From the NCBI GenBank assembly GCA_027886185.1, contig WOAB01000109.1, positions 7,358,501-7,422,500 on the forward strand: 64,000 nucleotides of DNA. Reading direction: 5' to 3'. Source of the DNA: Rheum nobile (Eukaryota > Streptophyta > Magnoliopsida > Caryophyllales > Polygonaceae). The position numbers and the translations under genes were made by a program. Position 1 is the stretch's first letter, and every line of letters starts with the position of its first letter. The notes below the pieces were generated by a model. It searched no databases, was not told the DNA's origin, and saw only the letters and a program-made list of their open reading frames with translations. Positions 55,297 to 64,000 of this stretch are shown here, piece by piece.

Positions 55297-56093
55297 TGTA
55301 ATATCCCTTAATTTTAGTAAGGGTATTTTGGAAATTTTCCAACTCTCGTATTACAAGTCAGATTAAATTCAGAGAAGTAAGGACATTTTATAAAATGTTT
55401 GATCTCTGTAATATTTTTTATGAGTAATATAAAATACAATTGATGTATTTTTGGGGTTAAATAGTCGTTCGTGTACGAATATATTTAACCCGGGGTTAAG
55501 ATAATTAACCCAAGATTAAAACGGACAAAAATGGTGAAAAATGGCCTTGACTGCACCCCGCAGTCAAGTGGCCGCACCCGCGGCGAGGACCAGTTCCGAA
55601 GCAAACAAGTGAGGCGGTCAGAGGAGACCACCGCACCCTGCCGCATCCCACGGTGAGATATTTTTCTTCTGCAGCGTTATCCTCTTCCCCTGCAAGTGGC
55701 GCCGGTTGTCAGGCCTAGGCTGCCTGAATTCGCCCCTATTCGTGCCATCTGTTCCCTTGCAAGTGGAGGTGGGTTGGGGCTATAAAAGGGAGGAGCTGGA
55801 GAGGAGGATTAGGAGTTGAACGTCTTCTTCCTCTTCTGTATTCTTTCTCCTCTGTTTTCTCCATTGCCGCCTGAGCTTCCAAGCTTTCACCGGAGTTTCC
55901 CTTGAGTGGAGAAGGTACTCCCAAGTGGTGTTGGAAGGTTTAAGGTGTTTGGAGATTGAGCCGTAATCAGATCAGGGCCGATCGAATCGTGGTGGGATTT
56001 ATTATCCGAGATCTGTCCCAGTTTCAGACCCAGGAACCCGACGTTTCTAAGCTTTGTTCGAGCTCGACTAATCTAAGGCAAGTGGCGGTTCAC
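55297..56093 (+). repeat. Element C: LTR related to that of element B, interrupted by element D
   Basis: 797 bp visible. It starts TGTAATATCCCTTAATTTTAG and follows the element B LTR in order (GAGAAGT, GATCTCTGTAATA, GTATTTTTGGGGTT, GGGGTTAAGA, GCAAGTGGCGGTT) but at clearly lower identity, so it is a different subfamily of the same lineage. TATAAAA at 55781-55787. Whether C is a solo LTR or a full element cannot be told, because element D cuts it at 56094 and the window ends inside D. Confidence 0.82.
55546..55568 (+). repeat. GC-rich palindrome in element C LTR
   Basis: Arms CTTGACTGC and GCAGTCAAG, nine perfect pairs around ACCCC. Next to it, at 55571-55584, GCCGC / GCGGC around ACCC. Confidence 0.85.
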
Positions 56094-57510
56094 TGATAGG
56101 TGTTATTTCATACACCTTTACTAGCAACTATTAGCAGAATTTGGAGGAGTTTTGGTGCTAAGTCTGCAATTCAGATGTTATGGAGAGAAGTGAAGAAATC
56201 CAAGGATTTTCAGCTTAGATGGAGCTGCTGGAGCATTTATGGAGAAGGCTACCAACACTTGGTAGTATTGGAGAGCAGCAGAAGAAGAAAAGAAGAAGAG
56301 AGCTGGAGGATTGGAGTTCACCGCCCCGCGGCGATCCTCGCCGCGACCCGGCGATGACTCTCAGTGAAGAATGGAGCCCGCGCCAGAGGAAGCCACCGCC
56401 CAGCGGTGGAGAGTTCGACGCCCCGCGGTGGATCTTCACCGCCCCGCGGTGGTTGCGCTTAATGACCTCGCGGCCAGAGTTATTTTATTTTATTTTATTT
56501 CCTTTTATGCATTAGTCGGATTCCCTTTGTTTTATTATTTTATTTCCTTGTTTGATATGGTTTGTGATCTTGGGCTTTAGGTTAACTTTATTTAACCTAA
56601 TTCCCACAGCCTCCAAATCAGAATAAGAATCATCATCAATAACATCGCGTCTGTTGTTTTCATCGTTAAATTCTAATTAGAGTTTTTCATCCCCTTTGAT
56701 GGAGAACTAACTTCCCTTTGTTCTGCTAGACGATTGAAGCAGTACAGTTGATGTGTTTGTGAGATTTCTATTCCTTACTCTTATCCTTATTTATATCGGA
56801 TTGATTCTCTTGGTTATATTGATATTGATTTCTTGTTGTTCTTCTTAGCCTGATCAACTAGGTTGAATGCTTTTTATCAATTGCTAGGATTGCATATAGG
56901 GGTTCCGAGTGCATATCTAGTGGCAAACACAATTGTGCGTATAGGGGTTCCGAGTGTACAATTGTGTGTGAGAATCAATTGCATGTTAAGTAGGGGAGTG
57001 AGTACTTGTACGTCTTTCTACTTGCATGTATCCTATATCCTTGTGTGCATTGCTATTGTTGTGTTGGTGATAAAGTACGCTGACAACTGTGAGAATCAGT
57101 TGTGCTTTATCATTGGCATAGTAATAAGTCTATTGACAACTGTGAGAATCAATAGTACTTACGATCAGGGTGGGAACGACTATAAGGATAAATAAACAAA
57201 CTTGGAAGAAATAGATTTCAGTGATCAAACTCTATCTCTGTGTGGATTTCGGTCTAGTGGAACTACTTTCCCTCATAATATTCTCTCAACTCAATCTACT
57301 TGCTTTGTTTGCTTAGTGTTCTTTTGATTACAAAACCCCCCAATTACTTGTTACTTGTTACTCGTCATTCACGTTTGCATACTATATCATACCTTCTCTG
57401 TGGGATCGACCCTTACTTGTCTGCTATACTCTGTTTAGTAGGTTGGTTAGGATAATTTACTTTGATAAGGCTAATCAACGACATTTGCTTGTGCATCTTT
57501 AGCCGCGTCA
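56094..57510 (+). repeat. 5' LTR of element D
   Basis: 1417 bp, TGATAGGTGTT...GCCGCGTCA. It lacks 11 bp present in the 3' copy near 56150, between GTTTTGG repeats. GC-rich palindromes lie at 56318-56455. The same family occurs as a solo LTR at 21214-22590. Confidence 0.93.
56318..56452 (+). repeat. GC-rich palindrome cluster in element D 5' LTR
   Basis: Units include CCACCGC-CCA-GCGGTGG (56393-56409) and CACCGC-CCC-GCGGTG (56437-56451), plus TCGCCG / CGGCGA near 56338 and CACCGCCCCGCGGCG near 56320. The same cluster recurs in the 3' LTR at about 63283-63416. Confidence 0.85.
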
Positions 57511-57514
57511 AATT

Positions 57515-57532
57515 TGGCGCCGTTGCCGGGGA
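57515..57532 (+). other. Primer-binding site of element D
   Basis: TGGCGCCGTTGCCGGGGA, 18 bases matching the complement of the plant tRNA-Asp 3' end, four bases after the LTR. Confidence 0.9.
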
Positions 57533-57565
57533 GGGTTTTTGTTTGTTGTGTATTTTCGTGATTGA

Positions 57566-60145
57566 TTGTTGGTGGAGACCTATCTTATGGTCGACACCCA
57601 TAGTACTGACTCTCCCCTTCTAGCTTTGGATCCAGAGATTGACAGATCTTTCCTTAGGGACCTGCGTAATCAAGGAGAAGACGGAGAAGAAGGAGTAGAT
57701 ACAATTGGAACCGTTGAGACTGCTACTACCCCAGCTATTGCAATGGCTGGAACTGGAACTCTGAGAGAGCTTACTGAGCCGAATATTGGGGCTCAACCCC
57801 TAGCTGTCATCATCCCTGCACTAGGAGAAGGGGTGAACTTTGAATTGAAGTCGGGAGTTGTTGCTTACCTCCCTAAATTCCACGGTTTGAGTGGAGAGGA
57901 TCCGATTTCTCACCTGGGCAAGTTCCACAATGTCTGCATGACCATGAAGCCCAGGAACGTGACCGAAGATCAAATCAAGATGAGAGCTTTTGGTTTTTCT
58001 CTACTCGACTCTGCGAGCGATTGGTATTATCACCTGCCGCTAGATACATGGACGAAGCTTCACAAAGCGTTCCTGGACAAATATTTTCCCACGAAGAAGG
58101 CGAATGCTTTGAAAAAGGCAATTGCCAACATCGAGCAGGCTGGTGATGAAACACTTTATGATTATTTGGAGAGGTACAAGAGACTTTGTTCCAGCTGCCC
58201 ATTCCACAGGTATGCCAAGCAAGATCTTGTTCTCTATTTGCACAATGGTCTGCTAGACCAAGAAAGAAGAATGGTTGATGCTGCATGCGGTGGAAGTATT
58301 CTGAACTTGACACCGGATGACGCTATGAATAGACTCCAGGAGATGAGTGAGAGCACCCGGAATTTCGGGAAGACATACCAGAGGAAGGCGGTCAATACTG
58401 TGACCCCTGCAGGACCAAGCCCGGTGTTGACTGAGTTGGCCGAGTTGAAGGAGATAGTTATGAAGATAGCAAATCAGAATGCCCCTCAACACACCAGAGC
58501 ATGCGGTCTTTGCTCTAATCAGGCCCACCACACCGATGCTTGTCCTCAGCTGTAAGAGGACGGTGTTGTCGAAGTCAATGATATAGGAGGCTACGGCGCT
58601 CCTAGACAACAATATGGTGGACATCCTAATTACAACCAGAGAGGCCGTGATCACCCAGGATTCAGATGGAGTGACCCTCAGGGCGGTCAGCAACCGGCAC
58701 AACAACAATACCAGCCGGCTCAGCAACAACAGTACCAACAAAGAGCTCAGTACCAACAGAGACCTCATGGTCAAACTTCTGGAGCTTCGACTGAGGATTT
58801 GCTGAAGACGTTAACTCAGCACTTTGCCACACATGTGCAAGCCACTGAGTCGAGTATCAAGAACATGGAGAGGCAGATTGGCCAGTTAGCCGATGAGGTG
58901 ACCAAGATTAACCAAAGGGCCTCAAACTCCCTGCCATCCCAGACCACTGTGAACCCCAGAGAAAACGTGAGTGCTATCACGCTAAGAAGTGGTAAGACGG
59001 TCGTTGCTCCTATTGCTGAAGAGGAAAACGAGAATCCAGAGAAAGAAGTCACTGAGCGCCCCGCGGTCGATGTCACCGCAACCCCACCTCTCCGCGGAGA
59101 CCCTCGCCGCGACCCAGTGCCTGTGCTCAGGAAACACACCGCGACCCCACCGCCCCGCGGTGATCACTTACGCCCCGCGGTGGGCTCGCCGCGACCTGAT
59201 CCTCGAAAATCTGTTCCTGCTGAAGACACCTATGTTGATAATTACGTTCGGCCCGTGTTCCCTCCTCTAGGTTCAGAGAAGCCCCCAGCACCTTTTCCTG
59301 AGGCGCTAAAGGCTAGAAGAGTTGTCGACGACAGGGATCTGTTCGAGACATTTCAGAACTGTGAGGTGAACATCCCCCTGATGAAGCTTATTAAGGCTAT
59401 CCCGCGATACACCAAGTTCTTAAATGAGCTATGCACGGTGAAGAGGGATCAGAAACAAAAGACCTAGAAGAAGAGTCCAGTGGGTGAACAAGTGTCAGCG
59501 GTGGTTCAGAAACGTCTGCCTGAGAAATGCAAGGATCCAGGTACTTTTACAATTCCTATCACTATAGGTGGGCATCTTTTTGAGAAAGCACTACTAGACT
59601 TGGGTGCCTCAATTAATGTCCTACCCTATTCATTGATTGAAAAATTGGAATTAGGACCCTTGCATGATACTAATATTGTTATACAGCTTGCTGATGGTTC
59701 TTGTGTGCCCCCTAAGGGTATTGTAGAAGATGTCCTTGTTAGGATAGGTCCCCTGATATTCCCTGCTGATTTCTTTGTTATGGATATGGATTATGATGAA
59801 CAAGTTGCCCCTGTTATGCTAGGGCGACCTTTTATGAAAACTTCCATGACTAAGATTGATGTTGATAGTGGTACCCTGACTATGGAATTTGATGGAATAA
59901 TTTTCAGACATGATATTCATATTGCCACTTTCATTGAATTACCCGCTCCTCTCTGCATTAATGATATTGATGATTCTGTGCATGGAAATGCTAAAATTGA
60001 TGCAGTACAGACCGTAGTTGAGTGTCCCACTCCAGATGGACCTATTGAGTTGCGTGATTTGCATGAATTGCATATCGATGATGTCTTGCTAGATGATATA
60101 GGATACCCCATTTCCTCTGCTTTGGGCATTTGCCCCCTGCACTAA
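57566..60145 (+). pseudogene. Element D gag-protease polyprotein, two in-frame stops
   Basis: One frame throughout. The Athila-type gag domain (YLPKFHGLSGEDPISHL, DQIKMRAFGFSLLDSASDW, ETLYDYLERYKRLC) is followed by a zinc-finger-like CGLCSNQAHHTDAC and a TAA at 58553-58555. A glutamine-rich stretch and a coiled region (ESSIKNMERQIGQLADEV) come next. Then a proline/arginine-rich segment encoded by GC-rich palindromes (about 59055-59200), then TAG at 59465-59467. The aspartic protease follows (ALLDLGASINVLPYSL, about 59590; LGRPFMKT about 59820). It ends at 60143-60145. DLGAS in place of DSGAS is usual for Athila. Length and frame are well kept, as expected for a young copy. Confidence 0.82.
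59055..59200 (+). repeat. GC-rich palindromes inside element D gag
   Basis: CACCGC-CCC-GCGGTG at 59148-59162, with partial units before and after it. They are translated in frame as proline/arginine-rich sequence (TPPPRGD, HLRPAVG) without breaking the reading frame. Confidence 0.8.
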
Positions 60146-61170
60146 CCATACAAGGCTATAAGCCTTCATCTAGTGACGTGCATCATATTCAGATTGAGCC
60201 GTATCTGCCCCCGCATCGTTCTAAGTATGGGGGAGACACTCCAAAGAGAATGAACTTGGAGTGGATGGCAAAGCAGGAATATGGTCTAAGGTTCAAACCT
60301 TTCCATGAGAGGTCTCCACAGGAAGAGACGAGTTGGAGGATTCCGAAGGGATCCTATTCGAGATGGTAGTTGATTTGCAGTACGTCGAGCCAACGACGAT
60401 AACCAAGGCGCTGTCTGGAAGGCAACCCGTGTTAGTTTTTCCCTGATTTTTCTCTTTTATTAGATTATTTTCATAGTTTAGTTTGCTTTGTTTCGTTCGC
60501 CTGTTACTCACATTACATGTGCAAAAGTAAAACCGAGAAGAGATGTGGTACCCAGCCATTCTCACCGCCCCGCGGCGCCCCCTTTCCGCCCCGCGATGGA
60601 GCTCCCCGCCCCGCGGTAGGTCAGGTATAACTTCTCAATTTTATTTTATTTTTTAAAAAAAAGCAAGAATAATGGGCCCTGAAAAAACCTTAAACGGGTG
60701 AGTAAAAGCTTATTTCTTAAGTGGTCACTAAGGTTTTGACGGATTGGGCCTCTTTATGGGCCAATATTTCTCTTTTGGGCCATGGTACATGACCGGCCCA
60801 GCATCCCTTTTCCTTTCCCTTTTCCTGACCTAACCCACTATCTAACCCCTATTCCAACGCCTCCCTTTAGCCCCATATCTATTTCCCCTCTCTCTCCTTG
60901 AATCCCCTTTCGACCTTGAGCATCATCTAGCCCCCAATCGCCAAATTGGAGTCTAGCCTCACAACCAAGCCCAAACACGACTCCACCGCGCCGCCGTAGT
61001 TCCGCCTCGCGTTGCTCCCGCTTCGCGTCACTGTTGCTACCGCCCCGCGCCGACTTCGCCGCGACCCAGTGCCTGTTCTCAGCTTCTCGCCGTGACCCTG
61101 CCGCCCCGCGCTGAGTCTCTCCCGGATCCGTGTTTGCTTGCTTATGAGTTTTCCTTGTCTGTCTTTTGAT
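60146..61170. other. Element D interior where RT/integrase should be
   Basis: A short frame (60130-60369, ending KGSYSRW) may hold a pol scrap. Then GTCGAGCCAACGACGATAAC and GGAAGGCAACCC, which in Athila elements follow the end of integrase. GC-rich palindromic units lie at 60562-60617 and 61018-61111. A poly-A/T-rich patch lies at about 60640-60662. No RT, RNase H or integrase motif on either strand. Confidence 0.7.
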
Positions 61171-61240
61171 TTGAGCATTTCAATTCTCTATTATTGCATC
61201 GAGAGGCAAGAAGTTCTTCCACAAGCAGACTCTGGAGCAG

Positions 61241-62359
61241 ATGGGTTTGCTCGCTTGTGTGACAATGTGTTTGACACAGTGTGGGTTAGGAAACTTTCTG
61301 GACAAGACTGCCCCCACGTACCCCGAGCTGTGCTATCAGTTTATTGCTTCCTTCGAGAAGATCACCAATAACTCGGGGGACAGGCACTTGCGCAAGATTC
61401 ATTTCAAATACAATGGGCACGAGTATTCCTTGTCTAAGAAGGTGGTGAATGAAGCCCTGGGTATTACGAAGGACCCAACTGATGGGTGGTCTGGTGGGCT
61501 TCATGAGTCCGAGATGATGGACTTCTGGCGTGCGGCCACAGGAAGGAGTTTCAGGAAGGGTCAGGAAGTGAATTCCAAATTGGTGAATCCGTGTCTGCGG
61601 TTGATCCACAAGGTGATGATGAGAGATTTCCTCGGCCATGCGGATGATGGGAAGGTACCCATGAAGGACTTCCAGTGGTTCATGAGCATCCTGGGGACTG
61701 TAGAGTACACGCCGTGTTGGGCTACCCTTTTCTTGGGTTCCCTGAAGAGGATTCGTGATGGCGAGGCGCGTGATATTTGTGGGGGTGGTCTTATTACACT
61801 CCTCTGTGCCAAGGTGATTGCCTGCGATCAGATTCCTCGGCCGGTCCCCTGCGCAGTATATGATTTCGCACACATGAAGGTGTGCTCCATGATGAAGCCA
61901 CTGGGGCAGGATGGCGATTTGGTCTGGGCATCTTATGAGGGCCATATTTTGACTGTGCCGCAGGAGTTCACTTACTCGCCTTCATACGCGGGTTGGTGGA
62001 TTCAGAGCGATAGCCGGATGCCGGCCGATGATGCCCCTGCCGTTGCTCCTTCAGGTCCGTTTGGAGAGGGCCTTAGTGGTGGATATGCTGCCGCTGATCC
62101 TGTAGAGGGGGACGACCCCGGTTCTTCACAGTTCGAGGAGCATACGTCTTTGTACGGACCTGTCGCACCATGGCAGGAGATGTACTCTAGATGGGACGCT
62201 TTCTCCACGCGCCAGGATCAGTGGACTTCCCGAGTAGAGACCAGTCTGCAGACGTGGCAGACTCAGCTCCATGCGGAGATAGATGAGCGTCTGGACACTA
62301 TGGACGCTCATATGAGGGACTACTTTGGGATGTACCCACCACCACCTTCCGGTCCATAG
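61241..62359 (+). CDS. ATHILA ORF-1-type gene of element D
   Basis: 372 codons from ATG 61241 without a stop. The same frame is open upstream to about 61174 (GKKFFHKQTLEQ), so the true start or a spliced 5' exon may lie earlier. Conserved blocks: APTYPELCYQFIASF, HFKYNGHEYSLSKKVVNEAL, WFMSILGTVEYTPCW, and a C-terminal region with WQTQLHAEIDERLDTM likely forming a coiled coil, ending in PPPPSGP. The pattern is that of the plant family known as Arabidopsis retrotransposon ORF-1 (ATHILA). Its function is unknown. It is the only large uninterrupted gene in this window. Confidence 0.75.
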   Translation: MGLLACVTMCLTQCGLGNFLDKTAPTYPELCYQFIASFEKITNNSGDRHLRKIHFKYNGHEYSLSKKVVNEALGITKDPTDGWSGGLHESEMMDFWRAATGRSFRKGQEVNSKLVNPCLRLIHKVMMRDFLGHADDGKVPMKDFQWFMSILGTVEYTPCWATLFLGSLKRIRDGEARDICGGGLITLLCAKVIACDQIPRPVPCAVYDFAHMKVCSMMKPLGQDGDLVWASYEGHILTVPQEFTYSPSYAGWWIQSDSRMPADDAPAVAPSGPFGEGLSGGYAAADPVEGDDPGSSQFEEHTSLYGPVAPWQEMYSRWDAFSTRQDQWTSRVETSLQTWQTQLHAEIDERLDTMDAHMRDYFGMYPPPPSGP

Positions 62360-63046
62360 TGAGTTTATTTCTTCTTTCCCCTATCATTTGATGTTCTCTT
62401 TTCTACATTGAGGACAATGTTCGGTTTAAGTATGGGGGAGGGATATAGACTTGATTTCTTGCTAGCTAGTGTACATAGCTTATTTCTGCATTCGTTTTCT
62501 GCATTGTTGTTTCCGTTTCTGTTTTCGGATTAAAAAAAAATCGAAAAAGCCAAAAAGAAATAAAAAGGCAATCAAAATCCTGGGATGGACTGAAAACCCG
62601 AAAGGGCGGTCCAGGTAAAAAGCAGGTAGTCCGACTGGTATAGACCAGGGCAAAAGTGGACTGGAGTGATGTGAGTATTGGTGAGATATCTAGCAAAATG
62701 AAATGAGTGGCTAGGTGAAAACCCGAAAGGGCGCCTAGGCAAGATGAGCGTAAAAGAATAAGAGTGATTCTAGGATTCCTCTTCATATCTTGGTGGAGGC
62801 GTCATAAGAAGGGAGTCAAAGAAGGACTGTCGGGTAGGCCACTCATGGAGCGATAAGGAGCTAGATTGGAGTTAGGATCAGACTATCTTTGCATCACTTG
62901 TTTTGGTTGTCTAGAGCTTATTGTTGATATGTTATAGTTGCTAGTGTCACGTTTTCTTGTACTTCCTGAGGCCTTGGTGTCGATTGAGAGGGTGGGCTTT
63001 TCTTTAGTTTACTCGGGACGAGTAAAGGTCTAAGTATGGGGGAATT
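62360..63046 (+). other. Element D 3' untranslated region with paired hairpins and polypurine tract
   Basis: It holds ATTGAGGACAATGTTC then TAAGTATGGGGGAG (62427-62440), two matching hairpins (62586-62613 and 62711-62738), and TAAGTATGGGGGAATT (63031-63046), which is the polypurine tract next to the 3' LTR. The first purine block is a near-copy of the tract, and a third copy lies at 60222-60235. Confidence 0.75.
62586..62738 (+). repeat. Two hairpins with identical GAAA-loop core and different complementary outer stems
   Basis: Core TGAAAACCCGAAAGGGCG occurs twice (62591-62608 and 62716-62733). Inside it CCC-GAAA-GGG can form a stem with a GNRA-type loop. Copy 1 is enclosed by TGGAC / GTCCA, and copy 2 by CTAGG / CCTAG. 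Both outer stems are five perfect base pairs at the same distance from the core. Confidence 0.8.
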
Positions 63047-64000
63047 TGATAGGTGTTATTTCATACACCTTTACTAGCAACTATTAGCATAATTTGGAGG
63101 AGTTTTGGATGAGTTTTGGTGCTAAGTCTGCAATTCAGATGTTATGGAGAGAAGTGAAGAAATCCAAGGATTTGCAGCTTAGATGGAGCTGCTGGAGCAT
63201 TTATGGAGAAGGCTACCAACACTTGGTAGTATTGGAGAGCAGCAGAAGAAGAAAAGAAGAAGAGAGCTGGAGGATTGGAGTTCACCGCCCCGCGGCGATC
63301 CTCGCCGCGACCCGGCGATGACTCTCAGTGAAGAATGGAGCCCGCGCTAGAGGAAGCCACCGCCCAGCGGTGGAGAGTTCGATGCCCCGCGGTGGATCTT
63401 CACCGCCCCGCGGTGGTTGTGCTTAATGACCTCGCGGCCAGAGTTATTTTATTTTATTTTATTTCCTTTTATGCATTAGTCGGATTCCCTTTGTTTTATT
63501 ATTTTATTTCCTTGTTTGATATGGTTTGTGATCTTGGGCTTTAGGTTAACTCTATTTAACCTAATTCCCACAGCCTCCAAATCAGAATAAGAATCATCAT
63601 CAATAACATCGCGTCTGTTGTTTTCATCGTTAAATTCTAATTAGAGTTTTTCATCCCCTTTGATGGAGAACTAACTTCCCTTTGTTCTGCTAGACGATTG
63701 AAGCAGTACAGTTGATGTGTTTGTGAGATTTCTATTCCTTGCTCTTATCCTTATTTATATCGGATTGATTCTCTTGGTTATATTGATATTGATTTCTTGT
63801 TGTTCTTCTTAGCCTGATCAACTAGGTTGAATGCTTTTTATCAATTGCTAGGATTGCATATAGGGTTCCGAGTGCATATCTAGTGGCAAACACAATTGTG
63901 CGTATAGGGGTTCCGAGCGTACAATTGTGTGTGAGAATCAATTGCATGTTAAGTAGGGGAGTGAGTACTTGTATGTCTTTCTACTTGCATGTATCCTATA
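63047..64000 (+). repeat. 3' LTR of element D, left part
   Basis: 954 bp visible, starts TGATAGGTGTT, about 99% identical to 56094 onward. It runs off the window end. Confidence 0.92.

Larger units (their letters stand above)
56094..64000 (+). mobile_element. Element D: Athila-type gypsy element without RT and integrase
   Basis: The 5' LTR is 56094-57510. A perfect tRNA-Asp primer site, gag plus protease in one frame, an ATHILA ORF-1-type gene, and a second LTR from 63047 to the window end follow. No RT, RNase H or integrase is present in the 5.5-kb interior, so it must depend on another element. The LTRs differ by about 9 substitutions and 2 indels over 950 bp (my count), about 1%, the youngest insertion here. 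TTCAC (56089-56093) is the expected target duplication. Confidence 0.88.

Overview
This is a stretch of plant (almost certainly eudicot) nuclear DNA made mostly of transposable elements. The evidence is plant-specific lineages of Ty3/gypsy and Ty1/copia LTR retrotransposons, Mutator-like DNA transposons (MULEs) with spliced genes, GT-AG introns, MITEs, and no bacterial-style operons. No intact host gene was recognised. Nearly every coding region is a transposon gene, most of them broken by a few stops or frameshifts, so they are annotated as pseudogenes.

Layout. (1) 460-18548: a Tat/Retand-type gypsy element (here 'A'), complete with LTRs, 5-bp target duplication, gag, protease, RT, two RNase H domains, integrase, a tandem array and an antisense gene. 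A SIRE-like copia element ('F', 3952-11053) sits inside its RT, and a hAT-type MITE sits inside its 3' LTR. (2) 18554-22590: AT-rich flank with a Tourist-like MITE and a solo LTR (21214-22590) of the same family as element D. (3) 22806-36623: a 13.8-kb MULE with a perfect 9-bp target duplication. It carries a Ulp1-like protease gene (DUF1985 plus C48 peptidase), an antisense GRF zinc-finger gene, a small two-exon gene of unknown function, a possible further gene broken by poly-G, and the MULE transposase. (4) 37109-39200: a Pack-MULE with about 130-bp inverted repeats and a 10-bp target duplication that has captured part of a phosphomannose isomerase gene. It may lie inside a short Helitron. 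(5) 39998 to the end: a four-deep nest whose right halves all lie beyond the window. Copia element E (minus strand) contains Tekay-type chromovirus B, whose 3' LTR contains a related LTR C, which contains D, an Athila-type element lacking RT and integrase.

How it fits together. Insertion order read from nesting agrees with LTR divergence counted by eye (A about 5%, F about 3%; E about 4%, B about 3%, D about 1%). The MULE genes are arranged with the protease gene and transposase converging from the two ends, and with accessory genes between them.

The least explained signals are: (a) short GC-rich palindromes whose arms change together, shared by three LTR groups and even present in element D's gag; (b) a pair of hairpins in D's 3' region with an identical GAAA-loop core and different but complementary outer stems; (c) the multi-gene cargo of the large MULE, including an intact-looking two-exon gene, and a TGTCAGG motif scattered through its non-coding DNA. 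Coordinates of LTRs, target duplications and splice sites were read directly. Family names rest on recognised motifs, not on a search.
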